Part shown: positions 1 through 5,896 of the stretch, piece by piece
How the letters are laid out: the number at the start of each line of letters is the position of its first letter
How positions within the stretch are numbered: the stretch's first letter is position 1
The notes under the pieces: generated by a model
Seen by the model: only the letters and a program-made list of their open reading frames with translations
What the model was told of the DNA's origin: nothing
Databases searched by the model: none
Assembly (NCBI GenBank): GCA_016718345.1
Contig: JADKDN010000021.1
Span: 1-8,955, forward strand
Direction: 5' to 3'
Origin: Flavobacterium sp.
GTDB taxonomy: Bacteria; Bacteroidota; Bacteroidia; Flavobacteriales; Flavobacteriaceae
Length of the DNA: 8,955 nucleotides
Made by a program: the position numbers and the translations under genes

Positions 1-210
1 AGAGATTCTTATATCCGAATTGTAGATGATTCTACAGGAAAAGAAATAGCAAAGTATGAATTAGGTGAAGACTTCTATTGAAACTGCTGTTGAATCTTTG
101 GTAGACTTAGAAAAAGATGGTAAATGGAAGCTTGAAGCTTCCGAATTGGCTACAAGGAAGATCTGGCTTTTTTTGTATCCAAATATTATAAAGGACAAAT
201 AATAAAATAA
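1..210 (+). CDS. TerD-family Ca2+-binding stress protein, 3' end only (5' cut by window edge, two frameshifts)
   Basis: This is the C-terminal third of a TerD-domain protein. The first frame reads SYIRIVDDSTGKEIAKYEL and then GEDF, the same segment seen in the two complete TerD genes downstream (VRIFDSSS...LNYELEEDF). Two bases appear to be missing near 76-77. The next frame gives IETAVESLVDLEKDGKWKLEA, matching IETAVEFGRIYKKNGEWKFEA of the neighbour. One G is missing near 152, and the last frame gives GYKEDLAFFVSKYYKGQ, ending at TAA 208-210. TerD proteins bind Ca2+ through acidic loops, but that part lies upstream of the window. Only 17 bases separate it from the next TerD gene, so the two are probably co-transcribed. 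The family call is firm; the intact sequence is not visible. Confidence 0.85.
77..95 (+). repeat. 19-base exact repeat in two TerD genes, copy 1
   Basis: Positions 77-95 are identical to 666-684, coding the IETAVE segment in two neighbouring TerD genes. Identity at synonymous positions indicates that the TerD genes duplicated fairly recently or exchange sequence. Confidence 0.7.
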
Positions 211-227
211 ACCTTAAAATATATATT

Positions 228-782
228 ATGGCTATAAACCTACAAAAAGGGCAAAGAGAAGTTATCAATGCCCCTAAATTTACAATTGGCTTAGGTTGGG
301 ATACAAATAGTACAACAACAGGAGCGGATTTTGACCTAGACGCATCTGTCTTTGTCTTAGGAGAAAACAAAAAAATACTCTCTGACCAACATTTCGTATT
401 CTATAATAACCTCAAAACTCCTGATGGGGCTGTTGAACATACAGGAGATAATCTCACAGGTGATGGAGATGGAGACGATGAGCAAGTCAAAGTTGACTTG
501 TCAAAAATAGATTCCAATGCTACAGAAATTTGTATAGTTGTAACAATTCATGATGCAGAAAATAGGAAGCAAAATTTTGGACAGGTTCGTAATTCATTTG
601 TCAGAATATTTGACTCAAGTTCAAATTTAGATATCCTTAACTACGAGCTTGAGGAAGATTTCTCAATTGAAACTGCTGTTGAATTTGGCAGGATTTATAA
701 AAAGAATGGAGAATGGAAATTCGAAGCTGTTGGCATTGGGATGAAAGGAGGTTTACAAGACTTTTTATCAAAATATAGTTAA
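228..782 (+). CDS. TerD-family Ca2+-binding stress protein, intact
   Basis: This is a complete 184-residue TerD-domain protein, the usual family length, read without any frameshift. Family marks are GLGWDTN (residues 21-27), the acidic loop DFDLDAS (34-40), the second acidic loop DNLTGDGDGDDE (74-85) and a closing FEAVGIGMKGGLQDFL near the C-terminus. The two acidic loops are where TerD relatives coordinate Ca2+. TerD proteins are cytoplasmic or membrane-associated and belong to tellurite / general chemical-stress loci; their exact biochemical role is unsettled. The ATG at 228 starts the conserved MAINLQKGQ and follows an A/T-rich leader with no Shine-Dalgarno. It lies 17 bases after one TerD gene and 21 bases before another. 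It could be named terD, terE or terZ; sequence alone does not separate them. Confidence 0.95.
   Translation: MAINLQKGQREVINAPKFTIGLGWDTNSTTTGADFDLDASVFVLGENKKILSDQHFVFYNNLKTPDGAVEHTGDNLTGDGDGDDEQVKVDLSKIDSNATEICIVVTIHDAENRKQNFGQVRNSFVRIFDSSSNLDILNYELEEDFSIETAVEFGRIYKKNGEWKFEAVGIGMKGGLQDFLSKYS
666..684 (+). repeat. 19-base exact repeat in two TerD genes, copy 2
   Basis: Identical to 77-95; see that entry. It lies in the intact TerD gene and shows that two bases are missing before the copy at 77. Confidence 0.7.
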
Positions 783-803
783 TCATTTTAAAACCAAACT
801 AAC

Positions 804-1451
804 ATGGCAATTAATTTAACCAAAGGTCAGACAATTGACTTACGTAAAAACGACCAAGGCGAAAGTTTCGATTTATCTTCTGTAACTATGGGGATTAGGA
901 TGGGACGTTCGTCAAAATAAATCAGGCGGCTTTCTTGGCGGTTTATTAGGTGGGGAAAGGGGGAGGAATATGATTTAGACGCTATTGCCTTCCTACTTGA
1001 TGCAAATGGCAAAGTCGCAAACCTTGGCCAAAGCCTAAAGGGTGGCGACATCATTTTTTTTAATTCACAAAAACATTCATCAGGACATATTTGGCTAACA
1101 GGAGATAATCGTACAGGAGCAGGTGACGGAGACGATGAACAAATTATTGTAAAACTAGAATCCCTTGACAAAAAGTATCAAAAAATACTTTTTGTTGTTG
1201 CAATCTATAAAGGGAAAGAAAATAATCAACATTTTGGAATGGTTGAGAATGCTTTTATTAGGGCAGTTGACAACAAAGGCAAAGAAATTGCAAAATACAA
1301 CTTGTCGGGTGACGCTAGTTTTAATGGTATGTGTTCAATGGTTTTTGCTGAGTTGTATCGAAAAGATGAAACCTGGAAGTTCAGAGCAATCGGTGATCCT
1401 TATCCCTATGACAGTTTTGTAGAAATCCTGAAGAATTACGTTTATTCATAA
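804..1451 (+). CDS. TerD-family protein with glycine-rich insert, compensated frameshift
   Basis: This is a third TerD paralogue, about 215 residues when corrected. It begins MAINLTKGQTIDL at ATG 804. The G run at 890-893 carries one extra base and the G run at 959-963 lacks one, so the stretch between them is out of frame but the ends are in the same frame. The corrected middle reads MGLGWDVRQNKSGGFLGG followed by a Gly-rich piece and EEYDLDAIAFLLD. The second acidic loop is GDNRTGAGDGDDE. The C-terminal half is unbroken to TAA 1449-1451 and ends FVEILKNYVYS. It differs from its neighbours in the Gly-rich insert between GLGWD and the first acidic loop, a variant known in other TerD proteins, and in a divergent tail. 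It is probably in one operon with the TerD genes upstream. Confidence 0.9.
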
Positions 1452-1473
1452 CTAAACAAATCTAACTAACACT

Positions 1474-1524
1474 TGAAGGTTGCCGTTTTATTTGTTATTT
1501 GACGCATCTAACAATACAAATAGA
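1474..1524 (+). pseudogene. Remnant of a vWA (TerY-like) gene, N-terminal codons only
   Basis: From 1477 to 1509 the sequence reads RLPFYLLFDAS. It lines up with RLPVYLLLDTS at the start of the vWA genes at 2480 and 3597, matching at 8 of 11 positions and including the first MIDAS aspartate and serine. No in-frame ATG precedes it; the codon before is TGA. After DAS the reading continues NNTNRM and then loses any likeness to vWA, and stops soon follow. The 171-base gap from 1452 to 1622 holds nothing else I can identify. It could be a true relic of a duplicated vWA gene, a collapsed assembly of a full gene, or chance similarity; the match is short, so confidence is moderate. Confidence 0.5.
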
Positions 1525-1622
1525 ATGCTCTTCCTCAATTGTAATGGAACCCAATATGATTGTCAAACTCATCAGTTGAAGATTGTCTTGCAATAGAACT
1601 GTAACTTCTAAATCAAAATAAA

Positions 1623-1793
1623 ATGAAAATTCTACTACAATTATTTAGAAAATTTTTCGATTCACAAAACTCATTTGAAGGCCCCCCAGGACATCCGGAG
1701 AGTGGCTGGAAATGTTGCAAATGCAATAATTTAAATAGCGGATCTCACACTTGTTCTAAGTGTGGCCATAGCAAATGTTCTCATTGTGTTTAA
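1623..1793 (+). CDS. Small zinc-ribbon protein (56 aa) with hydrophobic N-terminus
   Basis: This is a clean 56-residue frame from ATG 1623 to TAA 1791-1793. It opens with an amphipathic, hydrophobic and basic stretch (MKILLQLFRKFF). A short Gly/Pro linker (EGPPGHPESGW) follows, then a cysteine-dense end: CCKC, then CSKCGHSKCSHC. The seven cysteines and two histidines in the last 26 residues indicate one or two structural zinc sites. The frame is free of errors, and codon use and A-rich leader match the neighbours, so I take it as a real gene despite its size. It does not belong to a family I can name. Its place in the locus suggests an adaptor for the Ter proteins, which is inference. Two more small proteins of similar layout follow the vWA gene downstream. 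Confidence 0.75.
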   Translation: MKILLQLFRKFFDSQNSFEGPPGHPESGWKCCKCNNLNSGSHTCSKCGHSKCSHCV

Positions 1794-1806
1794 ATAGAAT
1801 ATATTT

Positions 1807-1974
1807 ATGAGAAAATTTGGCTTTTCATTCTCTTGGAAGAGAGCATTAGGAATTACAGGTGCGAAACAACGATTTACCCGTAAGACTGGATTGCCTACTT
1901 CCAAACAAGGAGTAGAAAGAAAAATCGGCTCATCTTTACTCAACTTATTTCTTAGCGGCTTTTGGAAAAAATAA
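1807..1974 (+). CDS. Small basic protein (55 aa), function unknown
   Basis: This is an intact 55-residue frame from ATG 1807 to TAA 1972-1974, starting 13 bases after the small zinc-ribbon gene, so the two are probably translated from one message. It begins MRKFGFSFSWKRALGI and continues GAKQRFTRKTGLPT, then RKIGSSLLNLF and ends GFWKK. It is rich in Lys, Arg, Phe and Trp and almost lacks acidic residues, so it should be strongly basic. It has no cysteines, no signal peptide and no long membrane span. Short proteins with a similar Ser-Trp-Lys-Arg-Ala / Thr-Gly-Pro-Thr core seem familiar from other bacteria and phages, but I cannot name the family and claim no function. Nucleic-acid or acidic-membrane binding would fit its charge. 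Confidence 0.65.
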   Translation: MRKFGFSFSWKRALGITGAKQRFTRKTGLPTSKQGVERKIGSSLLNLFLSGFWKK

Positions 1975-2000
1975 TTATTAACAATTAAACTAAAAACAAC

Positions 2001-2379
2001 ATGAAAAGTTTAGAACAATTAAAAAAGAATTACTTGCTGATGGCATTATTGACGCAGCCGAAGTCAAAGAACTTGAAACAGCATTATATGCCGATGGAAA
2101 AATTGATTCGCAGAAGCTGAGTTTCTATTTGACTTGAACAACGCTGTTTCTGGTAAAAGCCAATGATGCAGGCTGGGAATCATTATTCATTAAAGCGATT
2201 TCAAGTTATTTACTTGAAGATGAAAGTTCACCATAGGAAATTGATGATAAAGAAGCTGAATGGCTTTTTAACAAAATAAAAGGTGACGGGAAAATTGATT
2301 CTATTGAAAAAAATCTTTGTTGAATTTAAAAAGTAAATCAAAAAAGTTTCCTGACAACTTAGCTTCTTTGCTGAATTAA
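2001..2379 (+). CDS. TerB-like acidic helical protein, several frameshifts
   Basis: Joining the frames gives about 125 residues: MKSLEQLKKELLADGIID..., ETALYADGKID, AEAEFLFDLNNAVSGK, NDAGWESLFIKAISSYLL, DDKEAEWLFNKIKGDGKID, and LLNLKSKSKKFPDNLASLL ending at TAA 2377-2379. This is an acidic, all-helical layout of the TerB kind, with acidic DG-ID--E motifs recurring three or four times that resemble EF-hand loops. TerB proteins are cytoplasmic or membrane-associated helical bundles found with TerD and thought to bind metal. Indels fall in the A run 2021-2026 (one missing), near 2109-2111, in 2155-2158 (one extra) and in the A run 2307-2313 (one missing). There is also an in-frame TAG at 2234-2236 between SSP and EIDDKEA. 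It lies between small genes and the vWA genes. The exact family name is less certain than the fold. Confidence 0.7.
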
Positions 2380-2388
2380 AAAAGCAAT

Positions 2389-2445
2389 ACGCAAATATTA
2401 CCCGTCTTTCTTTTATTAGACCCTTCAGGGTCAATGAAAGGATAA
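2389..2445 (+). pseudogene. Second vWA (TerY-like) remnant, N-terminal codons only
   Basis: The frame from 2398 reads LPVFLLLDPSGSMKG and then TAA at 2443-2445. It matches LPVYLLLDTSGSMSG of the gene that starts just 35 bases downstream, including the full DxSxS metal-site motif. The bases before it (ATACGCAAATA) look like a damaged ATG-Arg-Lys start. Nothing downstream of the stop continues a vWA domain before the next ATG at 2480. So the beginning of a vWA gene sits directly in front of an entire one. This may be a duplication that has lost all but its first 15 or so codons, or an assembly collapse between near-identical gene starts. The similarity itself is unmistakable. Confidence 0.75.
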
Positions 2446-2479
2446 ACAATTAGTACAGCAACCTTTAACTATTTATAAA

Positions 2480-2505
2480 ATGAGAAGATTACCAGTTTAT
2501 TTATT
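2480..2505 (+). repeat. 26-base direct repeat, copy 1 (start of vWA gene)
   Basis: The first 26 bases of the vWA gene at 2480 are identical to the first 26 bases of the vWA gene at 3597 (3597-3622). Similarity continues beyond this with scattered differences. Because synonymous positions are identical too, this suggests recent duplication or gene conversion rather than protein-level constraint alone. Confidence 0.85.
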
Positions 2506-3113
2506 ATTAGACACTTCGGGTTCTATGAGTGGTGAACCGATTGAAGCTGTTAAAAATGGTGTACAAGTGATGATTAGTTCTTTACGCCAAAATCCACAAG
2601 CTATTGAAACAGCATTTATCAGCGTAATTACTTTTGATAGTGCAGCACAACAAATTATTCCATTAACTGATTTAGCCTCATTCCAAATGGTAGATATTAG
2701 GGCTACGGGTGTAACTGCTTTAGGTGATGCATTAAAGTTGGTGGCCAATAAAATAGATACTGAAGTAGCAAAAACTACCCCAGAGCAAAAAGGTGACTGG
2801 AAGCCTCTGGTTTTTATTATGACGGATGGCATACCGACTGATGATTGGCAAAGTGGTTTAGCTGAATTTAAAAACGCAAAACCGCCTTTACTGTGGCTTG
2901 CGCAGCCGGGAGTGGAGCAGACACTGGTATATTAGCAGATCACTGAAAATGTAGTAAGTCTTGATACTGCTGACAGTTCAAGTATTGGTAAATTTTTTCT
3001 CTGGGCAACTGCTTCAATAGGGTATCTTCTTGAGAGTTGAGGATACTGGAAAAGAAGTGCAAGGTCTTAATGAGCTGCCACCACCGCCAGCAGAATTAAA
3101 TATCGTTGTATAG
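2480..3113 (+). CDS. TerY-like von Willebrand factor A protein, 3' part frameshifted
   Basis: This vWA-domain protein has about 210 residues when corrected. The first 135 or so residues are unbroken: MRRLPVYLLLDTSGSM with D11, S13 and S15 of the metal-ion-dependent adhesion site (MIDAS), Thr79 in TGVTALGDAL, and D116 in MTDGIPTDD. All MIDAS positions are therefore present, and it should bind a divalent cation and a partner protein. A missing T near 2887-2889 shifts the frame; the corrected sequence reads FTVACAAGSGADTGIL, then QITENVVSLDTADSSSIG, and, after further indels near 2935 and 3020-3040, VEDTGKEVQGLNELPPPP and AELNIVV to TAG 3111-3113. QKGDWKP before the last MIDAS motif recurs in both other vWA genes here. 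It is cytoplasmic, as there is no signal peptide. Unlike the vWA gene at 4830 it lacks the cysteine-rich tail. Confidence 0.9.
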
Positions 3114-3163
3114 TAGGGATGCTGAAAACTTTTTAGAGTAAACAAAAAATTAATCCAAAATTT

Positions 3164-3335
3164 ATGAGTCGGATTATAAGCTTCTTAAGATTCATTATTT
3201 TTTTTAAGAGCCCTAAAAATGTCCGGGTTGTGGTATAGAGAACCCAAATTATTATTTAGCTGAAGAAGATTACCAAGGAGTTAAAGGTAAAAACTTTATA
3301 AGTGTAGTTCCTGTGGCTATGCCATTTCTGATTAA
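3164..3335 (+). CDS. Small zinc-ribbon protein (about 57 aa) with hydrophobic N-terminus, two frameshifts
   Basis: The frame from ATG 3164 reads MSRIISFLRFIIFFKSPK, a strongly hydrophobic N-terminus long enough to insert in or lie on a membrane. One or two indels in the following A run (about 3214-3219) are needed to reach KCPGCGIENPNYY, then LAEEDYQGVKGKNF. A second indel near 3299 leads to KCSSCGYAISD and TAA 3333-3335. The pair CPGCG ... CSSCG, about 30 residues apart, is a classic two-knuckle zinc ribbon. Layout matches the 56-residue protein at 1623: hydrophobic start, short linker, C-terminal zinc site. It lies 50 bases after the vWA gene and 17 before another short gene. I know no named family. 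Membrane-anchored adaptor is inference. Confidence 0.65.
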
Positions 3336-3352
3336 CAAATAAAATTATAACT

Positions 3353-3487
3353 ATGATTTTAAACCTATTAAAAACAGCAATATTTACAGTACTACAAGTC
3401 TGCTGTAAAAATGTAGAAACAATTATGAATGGGATTTCTTTTCCTAGAAGTACTAATAAGTGTCCAACTTGTGGAACTCAAAACTAG
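3353..3487 (+). CDS. Small protein (44 aa) with hydrophobic N-terminus and one CxxC knuckle
   Basis: The frame is intact from ATG 3353 to TAG 3485-3487. It begins MILNLLKTAIFTVLQVCC, a hydrophobic helix, and ends with the zinc-knuckle half-site KCPTCGTQN. The same frame beyond the TAG continues LPINKSGFPYSWKRI to TAA 3533-3535, so the TAG may be a base error and the true protein about 60 residues. With only one CxxC near its end (plus Cys-Cys in the helix), it would need a second chain or domain to complete a zinc site, for example by dimerising. It shares the N-hydrophobic / C-knuckle layout of the proteins at 1623 and 3164. I see no family name for it. Its small size keeps confidence modest. 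Confidence 0.5.
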   Translation: MILNLLKTAIFTVLQVCCKNVETIMNGISFPRSTNKCPTCGTQN

Positions 3488-3596
3488 TTACCAATAAATA
3501 AATCTGGTTTTCCATATTCATGGAAAAGAATCTAAGGGATTACTAGATCAAAATAAAAATTTGCTTTTCGATATAAAAATTAATTTTTGCAAAAAT

Positions 3597-3622
3597 ATGA
3601 GAAGATTACCAGTTTATTTATT
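3597..3622 (+). repeat. 26-base direct repeat, copy 2 (start of vWA gene)
   Basis: Identical to 2480-2505. The two copies are in the same orientation, 1,117 bases apart, and include the start codon and first eight codons of two vWA genes. Recombination between them would remove one vWA gene and the small genes between. Confidence 0.85.
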
Positions 3623-4235
3623 GCTTGACACTTCAGGTGGTATGTACGGCGAACCTATCCGATAAGAGCTAAATAATGCCTTGAGCAGCCTTAGGGAAAT
3701 GCATTACGGTCAGACCCTATGGCATTGGACACAGTTTGGCTTTCCATAATAACTTTTGATAGAGTAGAACAGGAGCTAATTCCCTTAACTGAAGTCTCAT
3801 CATTTCAATTACCCGAAATTACTTGTCCGCAAAGTGGTCCAAGACATACCGAAGGGCTTTTAAACCTTTATACGATAATGCAACCCGTGATATTATCAAA
3901 GGAAATAAACAATCAAAAAGGAGATTGGAAACCATTGTTGTTTTTATTTACCAAAGGTTCTCCGAACGACAAAGAAGATTTTATTAATGCGGTGCCCAAA
4001 ATTAAGTCTTTAAATTTTGGAGCAATAGTTAGTTGTGCAGCAGGCTATATTAAAGATGAAGAATTACTAAAACAATTATCAGACAATGTAGTCCATTTGG
4101 ATAATGCTGATAGCCACACGATCAAACAATTTTTAAATGGGTTTCGAAACAATTGAACAGGTGGAAAAGTCAAGGCACTGGGTGAAAGTGTATCACTTCC
4201 CTCCGCCTCCACAAGATGTCCATTTAGTTATATAA
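3597..4235 (+). CDS. TerY-like vWA protein with degenerate metal site, frameshifted at both ends
   Basis: It starts MRRLPVYLLLDTSGGMYGEPIR, then an in-frame TAA (3663-3665) and one more indel near 3693-3700 are needed to reach ALRSDPMALDTVWLSIITF. From 3719 to 4156 the frame is unbroken: IPLTEVSSFQL, QKGDWKPLLFLFTKGSPND, VSCAAGYIKDEELLKQL and NVVHLDNADSHTIKQF. The tail, after further indels, gives SLPPPP and QDVHLVI to TAA 4233-4235, like the LPPPPAELNIVV tail of the vWA at 2480. The metal site is altered: DTSGG replaces DxSxS, the Thr of TGVTALG appears to be His, and TDG is TKG. It may therefore not bind metal in the usual way and could act as a partner or decoy of the active vWA proteins. 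Corrected length is about 212 residues, the same as its neighbour. Confidence 0.85.
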
Positions 4236-4293
4236 AATACATAGAATATTATTTTATCCTTAACAACATAATATTGGCAGGATCAATAATTAT

Positions 4294-4833
4294 ATGGCTC
4301 CTAATTTTTGCAATACTCATTTTTTACTTTTTGTAAAAATGATTGCTAACTGGGTCAGCAACAAATTATTGAAAATTAATTTCAATACAACTGATACATA
4401 TATAAGCGGGGATCTTATTTGGGCTATTTGTTATGATGCCCCTCAGAAAAAAGTTGCTTTTTTTAGAATTTTCAAAAGCAAAGTTGATTTGTATCATATT
4501 TCACATATTAAAAAATGTGAAGTAGAAATTTTTGAAGGAACAACAAATAGAACTATTTCTCTTCCTAATACATTAATTGGAGCATTAACAGGTAGATTGA
4601 TTGGTGGCAAAAATGCAGCAGCAATCTTTTAACGGGTGCCGCAATTGGCGCGGCAACTTCACCAAATCTATTTGGGGCACAAAAAGTCTTCAGCAAAGAA
4701 AATTTTTCTTTATGTCGTTACAACCAATAATGCATATCGTATAAATTTTAAACCATTATTGAGGTCAAAAACAAATGACAATAATGTTTCAGAAGCTATA
4801 CGATGGAATAAACTAATAAATCATTTACCATGA
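4294..4833 (+). CDS. PH-like beta-rich protein with glycine-zipper insert, frameshifted near the middle
   Basis: From ATG 4294 the frame gives about 110 residues: a start MAPNFCNTHFLLF, then beta-rich segments DLIWAICYDAPQKKVAFF and LYHISHIKKCEVEIFEG, then LIGALTGRLIGGKNAAAI. A missing T near 4627-4630 and one missing A near 4680-4684 shift the frame; the corrected sequence continues LTGAAIGAATSPN, then SSAKKIFLYVVTTNNAYRI to TGA 4831-4833. The order (strand ending in a charged E-I/V-F-E-G, a G-A/G-G repeat region, then a strand with T/N and a final Ile-Phe) is that of a common bacterial PH-like family with a Gly-zipper insert. I recall this layout but cannot confirm it. Such domains bind lipid or membrane-linked partners. 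Its stop overlaps the next ATG (ATGA), so translation is coupled to the TerY gene. Confidence 0.6.
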
Positions 4834-5896
4834 GCAGACGACTACCAATTTATTTTCTCATTGATGTTTCCGAATCTATGGTTGGAGAACAAATCCAACA
4901 GGTAGAAGAAGGAATGGCAACTATAATAAAAGCCATAAAAACTGACCCTTATGCCATCGAAACTGTTTGGATTTCAATTATCGTTTTTGCAGGACAGGCA
5001 AAAACATTAGTGCCTTTGCAGGAAGTTGTTAGTTTTTATCCACCGAAATTTCCTGTTGGTGGCGGTACATCTTTAAGCAAAGGCCTTGGTCATTTAATGT
5101 TTGAATTGCGAAAGAACATTATAAAAACGACAATGGAACAAAAGGGCGACTGGAAGCCAATTGTATATTTATTTACTGATGGGGTGCCAACTGATGACAC
5201 AAAATAGCTATTACGGAATGGAAACAAAATTGGCAACGAACCGCCAATATGGTGGCCATTTCATTTGGCGATGAAACAGATACTAAGGTGTTACTTGAGA
5301 ATTAACAGAAAATGTATTACATTTTGAAAATTCAAACTCCGAAGATTATAAAAAGTTTTTTAAATGGGTTACTGATTCTATTAAAACAAGTAGTATTAGT
5401 GTTGAAAATAATCAATCAGGTTTTGAATTGGCAAAATTGATGGAGATACTATTTCTAAAATTGATTTTCAAAAAAACAACACAAAAACAATATGTTGATA
5501 ATAATTTTGTGGTGTTGGCAGCAAAATGCCAAAATACAAAACGACCTTATTTAATGAAATATAGAAAAGTTTTAAACCCATCTGAATTGGCGGGGTTAGA
5601 ATTAGAAACCCTGTCATATAGGTTGGTAGGAGGTTTCAAGTCGACAATCTTATATTTTGAGTTATGTGATAATCAGCAACAATTTAAAGTAAACAGCGAT
5701 GAATTAATTGGTGCACCCGCTTGTCCCTGTTGCGGTAATCAATTTGGGCTGGCGGTGTGCAGTTGCACAAAAATTCATTGCATTGGGGATGAAGAAATAA
5801 GTACTTGCCCCTGGTGCGGTAGTCAGGGAAAATATGGAACGGGAGAAGGCGGATTTGATGTCAATAGAACTCAAGGCAAAAAGTCAATTTACATGA
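4830..5896 (+). CDS. terY: TerY: vWA domain plus C-terminal TerY-C cysteine-rich domain, several frameshifts
   Basis: The vWA half starts MSRRLPIYFLIDVSESM (D12, S14, S16 of MIDAS), with Thr80 in GGGTSL and D117 in FTDGVPTDD, so the metal site is complete. After an indel at about 5204 it reads AITEWKQNWQRTANMVAISF, after another near 5300 ENVLHFENSNSEDYKKFF. Further indels near 5430 and 5490 precede NNFVVLAAKCQNTKRPY. The tail carries ACPCCGNQFGLAVCSCTKIHC and STCPWCGSQGKYGTGEGGFD. This is the cysteine-rich TerY-C metal-binding domain, which marks genuine TerY proteins of the TerY-P triad. The end is uncertain: as read, the frame runs to TGA 5953-5955, but one extra or missing A in 5878-5882 would end it at TGA 5894-5896, overlapping the phosphatase ATG. 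Corrected length is about 355 residues. It probably scaffolds the kinase and phosphatase that follow. Confidence 0.88.

Noticed and set aside
107..370. Minus-strand open frames, such as those over 107-370, 827-1171, 2497-2832 and 7997-8308.
   Set aside because: Each lies opposite a well-supported + strand gene, has no recognisable domain, and is an expected by-product of AT-rich coding sequence.
1452..1622. Promoter or terminator in the longest gap between genes.
   Set aside because: I found no clear Bacteroidota -33/-7 pair and no GC-rich hairpin followed by T's. The part I can explain is the short vWA-like remnant.
2234..3487. In-frame TAG codons (2234-2236 in the TerB-like gene, 3485-3487 in a small gene) as possible TAG recoding.
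   Set aside because: TAG is used as the natural stop of the vWA gene at 3111-3113, TAA and TGA also appear as in-frame interruptions, and single-base errors are common here. Base error is simpler.
5204..5310. Programmed ribosomal frameshifting in terY.
   Set aside because: There are too many shifts, of both signs, in nearly every gene, without a constant slippery site or downstream structure.
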